Below are positions 18,588 to 26,767 of a stretch of DNA of 64,000 nucleotides, in pieces (position 1 is the first letter of the stretch; each line of letters starts with the position of its first letter). The notes below the pieces were generated by a model. It saw nothing but the letters and a program-made list of their open reading frames with translations, had not been told where the DNA came from and ran no database searches. The stretch covers positions 1-64,000 of the forward strand of contig NZ_RCBY01000008.1 of NCBI RefSeq assembly GCF_003838195.1, in the 5' to 3' direction. The DNA comes from Okeania hirsuta. Lineage in GTDB: Bacteria > Cyanobacteriota > Cyanobacteriia > Cyanobacteriales > Microcoleaceae. Both the position numbers and the translations under genes were made by a program.

Positions 18588-19228
18588 ATGCCTTACAGTA
18601 AATTTACCTTAGAGGAAGTTCTCACTAATTTTAATCTTCAGCTGGTCGAAAACTTGGGTAAATTTAATAAATTACCAGATGTTATTCCCAGTCAATTTCT
18701 TCAAGAAGCTTTAGAATATTATCTACCATTAGCAGTGGCGATTTGCTCCGCAACGCTAGCGCGAACGCTTCGGAAAAAGCTCGTTTCCTGACGGAATGCT
18801 CCGCAAACAGAATTTATTATTGCTCCAGTATTAGCAGAAGTAAAAAAATATCTAATAATCAAATAGGCTTATTTTCTGGCATCGAATTTAATGTTAATCC
18901 AGAGCTAGAGTTAAATGGTTTTTGCGATTTTATTATTAGTCATTCCACATTACAAACGATAATTCAAGCACCAATAGTTACTCTTGTAGAAGCTAAGAAT
19001 GATAATATTAAATCTGGCTTTGATAAATGTATTGCCGAAATGGTTGCTGCCCAGATTTTTAATCAAAATAAAGGGAATGATATTCGCAAAATTTATGGAG
19101 CTATTACCACAGGAACAGCTTGGCAATTTTTAGAATTAGAAGCTCAAACTCTAGTATTAGATTTAGAGGAATATTCTATCAAAAACTTACCGCAAATTTT
19201 AGGAATATTAACCAGTTTTGTTAGTTAG
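18588..19228 (+). pseudogene. PD-(D/E)XK-like protein disrupted by a repeat insertion
   Basis: The first part (MPYSKFTLEEVLTNFNLQLV ... EYYLPLAVAI) and the second part (TEFIIAPVLAEVKK, then NNQIGLFSGIEFNVNPELEL, CDFIISHS, IVTLVEAKNDN) form one common cyanobacterial protein of about 190 residues. Asp in CDFII and the Glu-x-Lys of VEAKN are the signs of a PD-(D/E)XK nuclease fold, though no nuclease activity is established for the family. After LPLAVAI about 72 bases of repeat (18739-18811) break the frame, and a second shift lies in the A-run near 18846. Remaining coding sequence is well kept, so the break is probably recent. A repeat end follows the stop codon. Confidence 0.75.
18739..18811. 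repeat. short GC-rich repeat inserted in a gene
   Basis: GCGATTTGCTCCGCAACGC, then AGCGCGAACGCTTCGG and TTCCTGACGGAATGCTCCGC and AAACAG. The GGAATGCT(C/G)CGCAAACAG part recurs near 32360, 33624, 34226, 38211, 41164 and 48935. Its boundaries are set by the protein alignment on either side. Confidence 0.65.
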
Positions 19229-19284
19229 TATTTAAGCATTCAGCTACTCCCTACTCCCTACTCCCTATTCCCTACTCACTAAAT

Positions 19285-19863
19285 CTAATATAACCAACCA
19301 AATAAATCTGCAACAGATAATTGCCAATCTGTTAATAATCTGTTAATAAATTGAGGATGGGTAAATTATCAGAATCATATCTAACTTCTGGTTGCTGGTT
19401 AGGTTGGAAAATTAGTACAGATTCATCTTCAGAATCTATTAACCAACCCAACTGAGTACCATTATTTAGACAGAAAAGAATTTTATTAATTAATTAATTG
19501 ATTAGCACCTTGGTCTGGCGAGAGAATTTCTATTACCCAATCTGGTGCTATTTAAAATCTATTTTCGATTCTACCATTGGGTTTTCTTGGAATACGTTGC
19601 CATGCAAAAACTGAAATATCTGGAACTATGGAACCTCCGTTAAAAGTACATCTTAATTCTGGCAATGCCATTGCTAACTTTTGTGGTTCACCTGCTTGAT
19701 TAATTGCTGATGATAGACAGGTTTGAATTCTACTATGCTCTCCTTGCGGCATTGGTTTTTGATAAATTTTATTGTTAATATATCCGCTTGCTGGTTTTGT
19801 TTATGGCAATTGTAAAAATTCTTCGAGAGTAATTTGTTTGGGTGAATCAACAGAGGTTAGCAT
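19285..19863 (-). pseudogene. Uma2-family endonuclease relic
   Basis: The minus strand from the ATG at 19863 reads MLTSVDSPKQITLEEFLQLP, a stop, TKPASGYINNKIYQKPMPQG, ELRCTFNGGSIVPDISVFAW, a stop, IAPDWVIEILSPDQGANQLIN, then a stop with a frameshift, and ends NGTQLGWLIDSEDESVLIF ... VADLFGWLY at 19285. This is the Uma2 (DUF820) protein family of PD-(D/E)XK fold, normally about 190 residues. VPDISV and VIEILSPDQ hold the expected acidic positions; the catalytic Lys region is lost near the frameshift. The two first stops are where Glu codons would be expected. Inactive copy; two intact relatives exist in the window. Confidence 0.75.
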
Positions 19864-19925
19864 AATTATTTTTACTCCATACAGTGCTTTCTCAAATATT
19901 CTAGAAAATGGGGATTTTTTCAATC

Positions 19926-20225
19926 TCAATTATTTTCAGATTCTTCTACTTCCTCTTCACCAGAGAATAAAAGACGAATACCCATAAATGCAAATCCAGT
20001 TGCAGCCGTAATTTTTACTATATTTGTTGGTAAAATTTCTGCTACTCCTTCCCCTACTAAAACTCCTAAAAAGCTAGTTAATAATAGAGCAGTTGCAGTA
20101 CCAAAAAATACTGCCTGGGGAAATTTTGAAGACCCACCAAGGGCGATGGCTGCTAATTGACTTTTATCTCCTAATTCAGATAAAAAAACTGCGATAAAAC
20201 TTAAGCTTAAAAGTTGCCAATCCAT
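19926..20225 (-). CDS. half-size TMEM165/GDT1 exchanger subunit
   Basis: About 99 residues from the chosen ATG, with three helices and one copy of the UPF0016/GDT1 signature E-x-G-D-K-(S/T), here LSELGDKSQLAAIAL near the N-terminus. Full proteins of this family (TMEM165, Gdt1, cyanobacterial Mnx) have two such motifs and move Mn2+ or Ca2+ in exchange for protons. In filamentous cyanobacteria the two halves are often separate neighbouring genes that must pair, and the gene just upstream is the other half. In cyanobacteria the likely job is manganese export from the cytoplasm. A start at 20264 would add 13 residues (MIYYFLISSFLTT). I prefer MDWQLLSLSF because it begins at the helix. The acidic tail EEEVEESENN is short. 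Confidence 0.8.
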   Translation of the reverse strand: MDWQLLSLSFIAVFLSELGDKSQLAAIALGGSSKFPQAVFFGTATALLLTSFLGVLVGEGVAEILPTNIVKITAATGFAFMGIRLLFSGEEEVEESENN

Positions 20226-20332
20226 AGTAGTTAAGAAGGAAGAAATTAAAAAGTAATAAATCAAGAAGAAAGAATAATTTTTTAATCAAATACAATTCTT
20301 TGGTTTAAAATGTAGTAGAAGTTAAACTAATA

Positions 20333-20390
20333 AAAGCTGATATCTGACCGCTAATAGCTGTTTTTGCTGCATTCTGCAGGAAATGCTTAG
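20333..20390. repeat. repeat fragment abutting a stop codon
   Basis: AGCTGATATCTGACCGC ... TGCATTCTGCAGGAAATGCTTAGG is a fragment of the TAAGCATTCAG family. Its last bases provide the stop codon of the exchanger gene that ends at 20387. Confidence 0.55.
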
Positions 20391-20833
20391 GAAAAATTTT
20401 TATAAAATGCCTCTACTATTAAAGTTAAAGATATTAGTAATAAAATCATTCCTGCCGATCTTTCTATAGTTTTAGGAGAGAGGCGACTGGCTAACCATTT
20501 TCCCAACAAAACCCCTAACAAACTTGTAGTTACTAATGCGCTACTTGCACCTAAAAATACTATCCAAGGAGATTGAGATTCGGCAGTCATTAACAGAGTA
20601 GTAAGCTGAGTCTTATCGCCAATTTCTGCTAAAAATATTGTGACAAAAGTAGAAGCAAATACTTTCCATGCTCCTGTTTTTTCTACTTTCGTTTCTTGTT
20701 GTTCTGATTGAGAATTTTTGGGGGGTAAAAGTTCACCCATTTCTGAGGCAACTTGTAAAGGTAAGCTCTCAGAAAATTCTTTTTGTTCTAAATTTATTTT
20801 AGGTTGAGGTGTATTTTCACTAAAAGATTTCAC
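20387..20833 (-). CDS. half-size TMEM165/GDT1 exchanger subunit, larger half
   Basis: A 148-residue partner of the gene at 19926-20225. Residues 1-55 are soluble, Gln/Glu-rich and variable. Residues about 58-148 form three helices, beginning KVFASTFVTIFLAEIGDKTQ with the E-x-G-D-K-T signature that lines the cation path in UPF0016 exchangers. Both halves read in the same direction, 122 bases apart, so a joint product is plausible, although a repeat fragment now lies between them. The stop codon is formed at the border with that repeat, so the C-terminus (VEAFYKNFS) may be slightly altered from the ancestral one. Mn2+ or Ca2+ transport is inferred from the family. Confidence 0.8.
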   Translation of the reverse strand: MKSFSENTPQPKINLEQKEFSESLPLQVASEMGELLPPKNSQSEQQETKVEKTGAWKVFASTFVTIFLAEIGDKTQLTTLLMTAESQSPWIVFLGASSALVTTSLLGVLLGKWLASRLSPKTIERSAGMILLLISLTLIVEAFYKNFS

Positions 20834-20938
20834 AGGCTAATTTACTAAATTACTGAGTATATGTAGATTCTTTAAATTTTCTTTATTGTTTCAGATAATT
20901 ATGTTACTGTCAACTACTCTACTCTACTTATCAAAATA

Positions 20939-20999
20939 ATTGGGTCGCCCAACCCCGTCTTTTAAGGCAAAATGTTTTTGGAGAGTTGCTCAAATTCTC
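20939..20999. repeat. GC-rich repeat, inverted copy
   Basis: GGGTCGCCCAACCCCGTC, TTTTAAGGC, TTTTTGGAGAGTTGCTC: reverse complement of the repeat at 13911-13968 with some changes. Confidence 0.55.
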
Positions 21000-21038
21000 C
21001 TGACAAAAACAACTTCTGACTTCTGAGTTCTGAGTTCG

Positions 21039-21407
21039 TTATCTCTGAAAACCTGAGTTAATACCCACTGCATGATTAAAGCGCAACATTTCTAGACTAC
21101 GATCGCCGTACATATCTCCAATGTGCTGCTGACAACAGTCAATGGCAAATTCATTAAGTTCTTCTGGTTCAATACCGTACAATTCTCTAAAGGTATCTGG
21201 TTGGACTCGACAAAAATGGGGCCTTTCGGGGTAAATACGGCATTCTCGCGTTAAACTATCGTAATTAATACACCATCCATCTGCTCCTACTAAACTCATA
21301 TAATGCTTTAGCTCTTCTGTAGATAAATATTCTTCTAATTCTGGACGCTCTGTTGGGTCTAAGTAACAACAAGCACCACAATTTTTTACACAACACCAAC
21401 TAGCCAT
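21039..21407 (-). CDS. YkgJ-family cysteine-cluster protein
   Basis: A 122-residue protein with a dense N-terminal cysteine cluster (CCVKNCGACCYLDP, residues 5-18), further Cys in GWCINYD, ECRIYPERPHFCRVQ and AIDCCQQHIG. This is the pattern of the YkgJ/Fliy-like CxxxCxxCC family, which probably binds zinc or an iron-sulfur cluster. The function in cyanobacteria is unknown; the same family member is widespread there and conserved in length. It ends with NHAVGINSGFQR. Start ATG at 21407. It lies next to psb30 (opposite strand, divergent), about 160 bases away, so both may use the same upstream region. Confidence 0.8.
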   Translation of the reverse strand: MASWCCVKNCGACCYLDPTERPELEEYLSTEELKHYMSLVGADGWCINYDSLTRECRIYPERPHFCRVQPDTFRELYGIEPEELNEFAIDCCQQHIGDMYGDRSLEMLRFNHAVGINSGFQR

Positions 21408-21565
21408 TTTTTTTTAGCCAATAGTTATTTCTTAACGGCCTTCTGATTGTAGCAGACTAAATTATTGAGTTTTGTAAAGTATCTTAAATTAAAGTAGCGA
21501 TAGCTTGGTAGAATAAAAAACGGTTTTTCAGCTCAGTATATATTTGATTTATTTTTAGGGGAAAT

Positions 21566-21697
21566 ATGGGGTTTTTAACTGATTTGTTCAGCAACATTAA
21601 CTTTGAAACTATTGCCCAGTTAACAATGTTGGCCATGGTTGTCATTGCTGGCCCTGTAGTTATTGTGCTACTGGCACTTCGGGGAGGCGATTTGTAA
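21566..21697 (+). CDS. psb30: photosystem II protein Psb30 (Ycf12)
   Basis: A 43-residue protein reading MGFLTDLFSNINFETIAQLT, then one membrane helix (MLAMVVIAGPVVIVLLAL), and the conserved end RGGDL. This is Psb30/Ycf12, a single-helix subunit at the edge of the photosystem II core near PsbJ and cytochrome b559, in the thylakoid membrane; its loss makes the complex less stable in high light. Length and end motif are typical. AGGGG at 21557-21561 is suitably placed before the ATG. It stands as a single gene. It proves the organism is an oxygenic phototroph. Confidence 0.93.
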   Translation: MGFLTDLFSNINFETIAQLTMLAMVVIAGPVVIVLLALRGGDL

Positions 21698-21829
21698 GTT
21701 ATTTACTTACTTTGGTTTGATTCAAAGGCGTTATTCAGAGGGATGATGGAGACAGATGCGATGGAGATGTAAGCTGACAGTCCAGATGCAGATGCACAAA
21801 ATCATCCCAAGATGATGCTAGTTCAAAAA

Positions 21830-21955
21830 TTAACAGTTAACAATTCATCATTAACAATTACCTCTTCTTTTTAATCAGAAGATTGATCAAAAGGAGATAA
21901 GAATGATTTTTCTTCTTAAAAGTAGAGGTCTCAAACCTGAAATTATCAATTATTC
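21830..21955. repeat. AAGGTTTAAA-type repeat element, inverted copy
   Basis: Contains ATTAACAATTACCTCTTC near the start and AAAAGTAGAGGTCTCAAACC near the end, matching in reverse the copies at 9423 and 14064. It abuts the 3-prime end of the response-regulator gene. Confidence 0.5.
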
Positions 21956-21960
21956 GGCGA

Positions 21961-22656
21961 TCAGTGATCGTAATTACTTTCTCCAAATCGATAACCTTTT
22001 CGATAAACAGTATAAATGAGTGGCAACTCTCCATTTACTTCTATTTTTCGTCGTAATAAACGTACTTGTGCTGCTAAAACGTTACTGCTTGGTTTTTCTC
22101 CTTCTCCCCACAAATATTCATAGATTTGCTGATGAGTTAGAAGTTGACCGGGGTAGGTCATAAAATATGCCAGCAATTTACATTCTTTTTCTGATAAATT
22201 AATTATCTGTCCACCGCGATAAGCTACTTGATTTTCTATGTCTAGCTCTAAATTTGCTACTTGTAAATGTTGCTCAGTTGTGCTTGTTTCAATGTTTTGG
22301 GGACGACGTAATAATGCCCGAACTCTTGCTAATAACTCTCGCAACTCAAAAGGTTTAACTAAATAATCATCTGCTCCAGCATCTAATCCAGCAACGCGAT
22401 CGTCTACTGTATCTTTGGCAGTAAGAAATAAAACAGGTGTATAGTCGTGGCGCGAGCGTAACTCCTGGCAAATTTCCAATCCTGTTTTGTGAGGTAACAT
22501 CCAATCTAAAATCAGCAAATCATAGTTACCCTGACTTGCCATCTGACTACCAATTTTTCCATGATCGGCAACATCAACACTATACCCCTCTCGATTCAAA
22601 GCACGACTTAGAGGAGAAGTTAACTCTGGTTCATCATCCACTAAAAGAATTTGCAT
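21961..22656 (-). CDS. rppA: OmpR-family response regulator, RppA-like
   Basis: A 231-residue two-component regulator. The receiver domain (residues 1-118) has the acid pair at DD 7-8, the phospho-acceptor Asp 51 in LLILDWMLP, Thr 79 and Lys 101 (YLVKPF). The winged-helix OmpR/PhoB DNA-binding domain follows (about 130-225; NLSEKECKLLAYFMTYPGQL, then VLAAQVRLLRRKIEVNG, then YTVYRKGYRFG). The sequence is closest in feel to cyanobacterial RppA (also called NrsR in part), which responds to redox state or nickel with its kinase RppB. No histidine kinase is adjacent here, so either it is encoded elsewhere or the gene is an orphan. It follows the glutathione S-transferase gene by 24 bases on the same strand, suggesting co-transcription. 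Confidence 0.85.
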   Translation of the reverse strand: MQILLVDDEPELTSPLSRALNREGYSVDVADHGKIGSQMASQGNYDLLILDWMLPHKTGLEICQELRSRHDYTPVLFLTAKDTVDDRVAGLDAGADDYLVKPFELRELLARVRALLRRPQNIETSTTEQHLQVANLELDIENQVAYRGGQIINLSEKECKLLAYFMTYPGQLLTHQQIYEYLWGEGEKPSSNVLAAQVRLLRRKIEVNGELPLIYTVYRKGYRFGESNYDH

Positions 22657-22680
22657 TTGATGAATTTAAAAGATCGTCAG

Positions 22681-23334
22681 TTAAAATTTTGAATCAAAAA
22701 TAGTTTCTGACTCAACTTCTGCTGCTGCTAACCATTCTTGCATATCAGCTAATGCCCAAACTGCTTCAGCATAAGTTTGTGCCACTGGTTCGAGTTTCAC
22801 TTTATAAGTGGCAAAGCGAGAGACAACCGGAGCATACATAGCATCAGCAATTGTAAACTGACCAAACAACATATCACCTTCTGCTCCAAATTTTTCGCGA
22901 CACTCTCGCCACATTTTGCCGATCCTCTCAATTTCAGGTCTCACCTCCGGAATTATGCCTACCTCTGGATAACGACCTCGACAATCCATGGGCATATATT
23001 TGCGTAAATTTGGGAACCCTGCGTGCATCTCGGCACTAATTGCTCGTGCTACTGCTCGTGCTTCGCGGTCTTTAGGCCACAAAAAATTGGCAAATTTCTC
23101 CGCTACATACTCACAAATTGCAAGAGATTCCCATACCTTAATATCCCCGTCTAACAAAACTGGTACTAGACCAGTAGGAGAATATTTTAAAATTTCTTGG
23201 TGGGTAATATGTGTATCTAGAGGAATTTTAATTTCAGTAAATTTCACTCCTGCTTGTTTCATCGTTAACCACGCTCGTAATGACCAAGAAGAATAGTTTT
23301 TATTACCGATAACTAGAGTCAATTTACTCATCAT
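22681..23334 (-). CDS. glutathione S-transferase family protein
   Basis: A 217-residue cytosolic GST. The N-terminal thioredoxin-like domain begins KLTLVIGNKNYSSWSLRAWL (the Ser-rich segment near residues 15-18 supplies the catalytic Ser or Tyr in the class), with the cis-Pro region PTGLVPVLLDG and the glutathione-binding WESLAICEYVAE. The helical C-terminal domain (about 90-217) holds FGQFTIADAMYAPVVSRF, the conserved N-capping motif of GST helix 6. It joins glutathione to electrophiles or reduces peroxides; substrate unknown. It is likely in one transcript with the downstream RppA-like regulator. Start is MMSK at 23334 or the second Met at 23331. Confidence 0.88.
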   Translation of the reverse strand: MMSKLTLVIGNKNYSSWSLRAWLTMKQAGVKFTEIKIPLDTHITHQEILKYSPTGLVPVLLDGDIKVWESLAICEYVAEKFANFLWPKDREARAVARAISAEMHAGFPNLRKYMPMDCRGRYPEVGIIPEVRPEIERIGKMWRECREKFGAEGDMLFGQFTIADAMYAPVVSRFATYKVKLEPVAQTYAEAVWALADMQEWLAAAEVESETIFDSKF

Positions 23335-23365
23335 TTTTTCAAGATTTTATAAGTACAACATACAA

Positions 23366-23874
23366 TTAACTATTAGGCTGATATTCTTTGCTTAAGATAG
23401 TATAGTATATCACGTTAGTCTGATAATAATTAGCCTCTTTTTCGTATTTCATTCCTACTTTTTCCATGACTCGTCGGGAGGCAATATTTTTGGGTTGACA
23501 ATTTTCTCTAACTTTAACTCTTCAAATCCATATCTTAAACTTGCTTTTGCTGCTTCTGTTGCTAATCCTCGATACCAATATGCAGGATTTAATAAATAAC
23601 CAAGCTCAATTTCTGGAGTATTGTCGAGAAAACAAAGTCCGCAACGACCAATCATTTTATTATCTATTTTATGAACTACCGCCCACATTCCAAAATTATT
23701 TTGATTCCAACTCTCAATTATGCTTAATATTCTTGCTTCTGTTTCTGGCTTAGTGAGGATGCCTTTTCCTACATATTTCATTACCTTTGGATTATGATAC
23801 AGATTGTATAATTCATCCAAATCATCAAGGATAAATTGTCTTAATTTTAATCTTTCTTTTTCAATTTCAGCCAT
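23366..23874 (-). pseudogene. RimJ-type GNAT acetyltransferase with one frameshift
   Basis: From the ATG at 23874 the frame reads MAEIEKERLKLRQFILDDLD ... IELGYLLNPAYWYRGLATEA ... ELKLEKIV, a normal RimJ/RimL-like N-acetyltransferase with the acetyl-CoA loop YRGLATEA. At about 23510 it slips, and the true end continues in another frame as QPKNIASRRVMEKVGMKYEK, EANYYQTNVIYYTILS to a stop at 23366. The first frame stops at 23455. Joined, the protein is about 169 residues, normal for the family. A single-base change would repair it, so it is either a very young pseudogene or a sequence error. Confidence 0.75.
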
Positions 23875-23894
23875 GATAATTAGAATTATTTATT

Positions 23895-24118
23895 ATACCA
23901 AGCGTAAAAAAAGAATGTTACGAATAATCAGGGCATTTAAAAGACACGTGCAGGAGATATCTCTTAGACTAAAAAGATAAATTATGACCTAATAAATGGT
24001 ATTAAAGTTATTTATTCTGACTCCTGTACGTCGCCAATCCGACGGCTCCTCTATCTAACTCCTGACTCCTAATAAATAACCTAGTTATTTGTAGCAAATA
24101 TTTATCAAATTACTATTA
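23895..24118. repeat. MITE-like element (ATACCAATTTGA family), inverted
   Basis: Starts ATACCAAGCGTAAAAAAAG and TGTTACGAATAATCAGGGC, has GACCTAATAAATGGTATTAA in the middle, and ends GTAGCAAATATTTATCAAAT. Copies at 38155-38372, 50889-51134, 51656-51930 and a partial one at 60268-60398. Confidence 0.75.
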
Positions 24119-24204
24119 GCCATCAATATCAATTGTGAATGTTTAGCTGATATGCTACCTTATAAAAACATCAGAATACCTAGAGTTTAACCAAAAAAAC
24201 ATCT

Positions 24205-26037
24205 ATGAGAAGCATCTCACCGAAAACCAATAGAAGCAAAGAGCGAAATAATAATAGTGAAACAGACTGGCAACTAATTAAAAGAATGATCGGCTATGGT
24301 TTACGCCACAAAAAATTAGTATTTGCCTCACTGATATTATTGTTACCATTATCAATTTCTGGGGCAATTCAACCACTATTAATCGGGCAAGCAATTTCTC
24401 TAATTTTAGGAGAAAAAACCTGGTCATTTCTCCAACAAATATCATTATCTCAAGGATTGAATATTTTAGGAACTATATTAATGTTGACTATTATTATACG
24501 ACTAATATTTCAATCTTTACAAGGCTTTTTAGTACAAAAAGTCGGACAAAAAATTACTGCTGATATTAGAGATGACTTATTTAAACACGTTCTTTCTTTA
24601 GGAGTTAGATTTTTTGATAGTACCCCTGTGGGAAAATTAATTACTCGCCTTACCAGTGATGTTGAAGCTTTAGGAGATGTATTTTCTACAGGTGCTATTG
24701 GTATTTTGAGCGATTTATTTTCGATTTTAATAATTGCTATTGCTATGTTTAGTTTGCAATGGCAACTGGGTTTAATGCTAATATTAATGATGTTACCAGT
24801 AACAACAATTATTATCTATTTCCAGCAAAAATATAGGCAAGCTAATTATATAGCTAGAGATGAACTTTCTGGTTTAAATGCTCAATTACAAGAAAACTTA
24901 ATTGGTATAGGAGTAGTACAATTATTTCGCCGAGAAAAATTTAATTCGGAGTTATTTAGAGTTAATAATATCGATTATGTAAAAGCACTAGATAAAACTA
25001 TTTTTTATGACTCAGCTATCTCTGGTATTTTAGAATGGATTTCTTTAGTTGCGATCGCTGTAGTATTATTCCTGGGAGGGCAATTTGTTTTAGCAGAAAA
25101 TATAGATTTTGGCACTTTATCTTCTTTCATTTTATATGCTCAACGTTTATTCGATCCTCTGCGACAATTTGCCGAAAAATTTACAGCTATTCAAGCAGGT
25201 TTAACTGCAGTAGAACGTATTATTAATCTTCTCAATGAAGAAGTTGAAATTCTAGACCCAGAAGGAGAAATTAAAAAATTACCTACTGTTGAAGTTAACA
25301 ATTCTAAAATTGGTGAAATTAGATTTGAAAATGTCTGGTTTGGCTATAAACCAAATGAATATGTTCTGAAAAATCTCAACTTTACTATTAAACCAGGAGA
25401 AAAAGTTGCTTTAGTTGGGCCAACTGGAGCAGGAAAAAGTTCTGTAATTCGCTTACTTTGTCGTTTATATGATGTCAATAAAGGCAGAATTTTAGTTGAT
25501 GGAATTAATATTAAAGACTTACCTCAAGCAGAATTACGAAAACATATTGGCGTAATTTTACAAGATGGTTTTTTATTTGCTGGAGATGTGAAAAGCAATA
25601 TTACTTTGGGAGAAGATTATTCATTAGAGGAGATTCAAACCTCAGCAAAAAACACAAATATAGATAAATTTATTGCAGAATTACCCCAAGGATATAATAC
25701 TCAACTACGAGAAAGAGGGGCTAATCTTTCTGGTGGTCAAAAGCAGTTATTAGCATTTGCTCGTGCTGCTATTCGTAAACCGAGAATTTTGGTTCTTGAC
25801 GAAGCAACTGCTAGTTTAGATGTGGTAACAGAAGCTTTAATTCAATCAGCATTAGAAAAACTTTTAGCAGAAAGAACAGCTATCATTATTGCTCACCGAC
25901 TTTCGACTATTAGAAATGTTAACCGGGTTTTTGTGTTGAAGCGAGGAGAGTTAATTGAATCTGGTACTCACGAAGAATTATTACAAAAAGAAGGTCTTTA
26001 TGCTAGTTTGTATAAATTACAAATGTTAGGAACTTAA
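24205..26037 (+). CDS. ABC exporter, fused membrane and ATPase domains (MsbA-like)
   Basis: A 610-residue half-transporter that works as a dimer. The membrane domain (about 35-330) has six helices with the usual ERGANLSGG-type partner contacts and the sequence GKLITRLTSDVEALGDVFSTG after helix 2. The ATPase domain (370-605) has Walker A GPTGAGKSS (405-413), Q-loop LQDGFLFAG (452-460), signature LSGGQ (508-512), Walker B ILVLDEATASLD (528-539) and the H-loop His 564 (IIAHRLS). All catalytic residues are present. It probably exports a lipid, peptide or drug, but the substrate cannot be told. Long N-terminal extension rich in Ser and Asn. It stands alone, with an element upstream and heptamer repeats (AACAGGCAACAG at 26146-26160) downstream. 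Confidence 0.9.
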   Translation: MRSISPKTNRSKERNNNSETDWQLIKRMIGYGLRHKKLVFASLILLLPLSISGAIQPLLIGQAISLILGEKTWSFLQQISLSQGLNILGTILMLTIIIRLIFQSLQGFLVQKVGQKITADIRDDLFKHVLSLGVRFFDSTPVGKLITRLTSDVEALGDVFSTGAIGILSDLFSILIIAIAMFSLQWQLGLMLILMMLPVTTIIIYFQQKYRQANYIARDELSGLNAQLQENLIGIGVVQLFRREKFNSELFRVNNIDYVKALDKTIFYDSAISGILEWISLVAIAVVLFLGGQFVLAENIDFGTLSSFILYAQRLFDPLRQFAEKFTAIQAGLTAVERIINLLNEEVEILDPEGEIKKLPTVEVNNSKIGEIRFENVWFGYKPNEYVLKNLNFTIKPGEKVALVGPTGAGKSSVIRLLCRLYDVNKGRILVDGINIKDLPQAELRKHIGVILQDGFLFAGDVKSNITLGEDYSLEEIQTSAKNTNIDKFIAELPQGYNTQLRERGANLSGGQKQLLAFARAAIRKPRILVLDEATASLDVVTEALIQSALEKLLAERTAIIIAHRLSTIRNVNRVFVLKRGELIESGTHEELLQKEGLYASLYKLQMLGT

Positions 26038-26376
26038 TTAGAGAAGTTCTCAGAAAGATAGAAAAGTATCCACTCAATATGATGGGGTAGGCAATGATTA
26101 GACATAGGCGTGAAAAAGATATAGACTTTTTACACATAACAGGTAACAGGCAACAGCTCCGGAAAGCAACAGGGAATAGATTTTTAGGAAAAATGTACGA
26201 AAAATGATTTAGGGAACTAACTTTTACAACTCTAGCTTATGTTAAATAAAGGGTAAGTTTATTTTCACCAGATGTCTATTATATAAACCATACGTCAAGG
26301 TTTTAGGTGAAAATCCGCCCCTACAATTTTTTTAACGTTTAATTAGACCTACCTACTACCTAAAACCTACGATATG
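26038..26376. other. intergenic region with heptamer repeats
   Basis: No gene. Includes CAGGTAACAGGCAACAG-type heptamers (26138-26160). Confidence 0.4.
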
Positions 26377-26600
26377 CTTCAAAATCTATTACCAATTAAA
26401 ATAAATGGTGCCCAATAATAAGGATGACTAAACTCACTTCCAGCAAAAGGTAATTCTTCAAAATCAAATTTTCTTTTGCCTACTTGAAAATTATAAATTC
26501 CCTCTGTTAAAGCACCTGCTAATACTAGAGGATTAATCTATGTTTTCGGAGTTAAATCCATTAAAGTTGTGGCGGTAATATTGGAGTTAACTAGATTTCA
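26377..26600 (-). pseudogene. protein C-terminus relic, possibly CHAT-like
   Basis: Minus strand reads NITATTLMDLTPKT, a stop, INPLVLAGALTEGIYNFQVG and ends LPFAGSEFSHPYYWAPFILI with GNRF-stop. The HPYYWAPFILIGN end is like the last strand of CHAT (caspase-like) peptidase domains in cyanobacterial TPR-CHAT proteins, but no catalytic His or Cys is in the fragment. It is a truncated relic. Confidence 0.4.
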
Positions 26601-26735
26601 ACTTTGTAGCTTTTGGGCTTGCCTGTTTAAACCATTTAGACTTGGACTTACTCATATCTACGTTGGTGTAGGTTTGCTGTGGCACGCACTGTTACTTTTA
26701 CCCTATTTCCTTTCTTTGTGCAACAAAGCCATATA
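26601..26735 (-). mobile_element. insertion-sequence end fragment
   Basis: Ends on the minus strand with GGCTTTGTTGCACAAAG (26719-26730 region). GGCTTTGTTGCA is a common terminus of IS elements and also occurs at 69-80 and as its reverse complement with one change at 41022-41033. A short frame MSKSKSKWFKQASPK lies within. Only a fragment; the family (IS5 or IS982 type) is not certain. Confidence 0.35.
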
Positions 26736-26767
26736 ACATACTAAATTAAAACTTATTATTTAACGAT

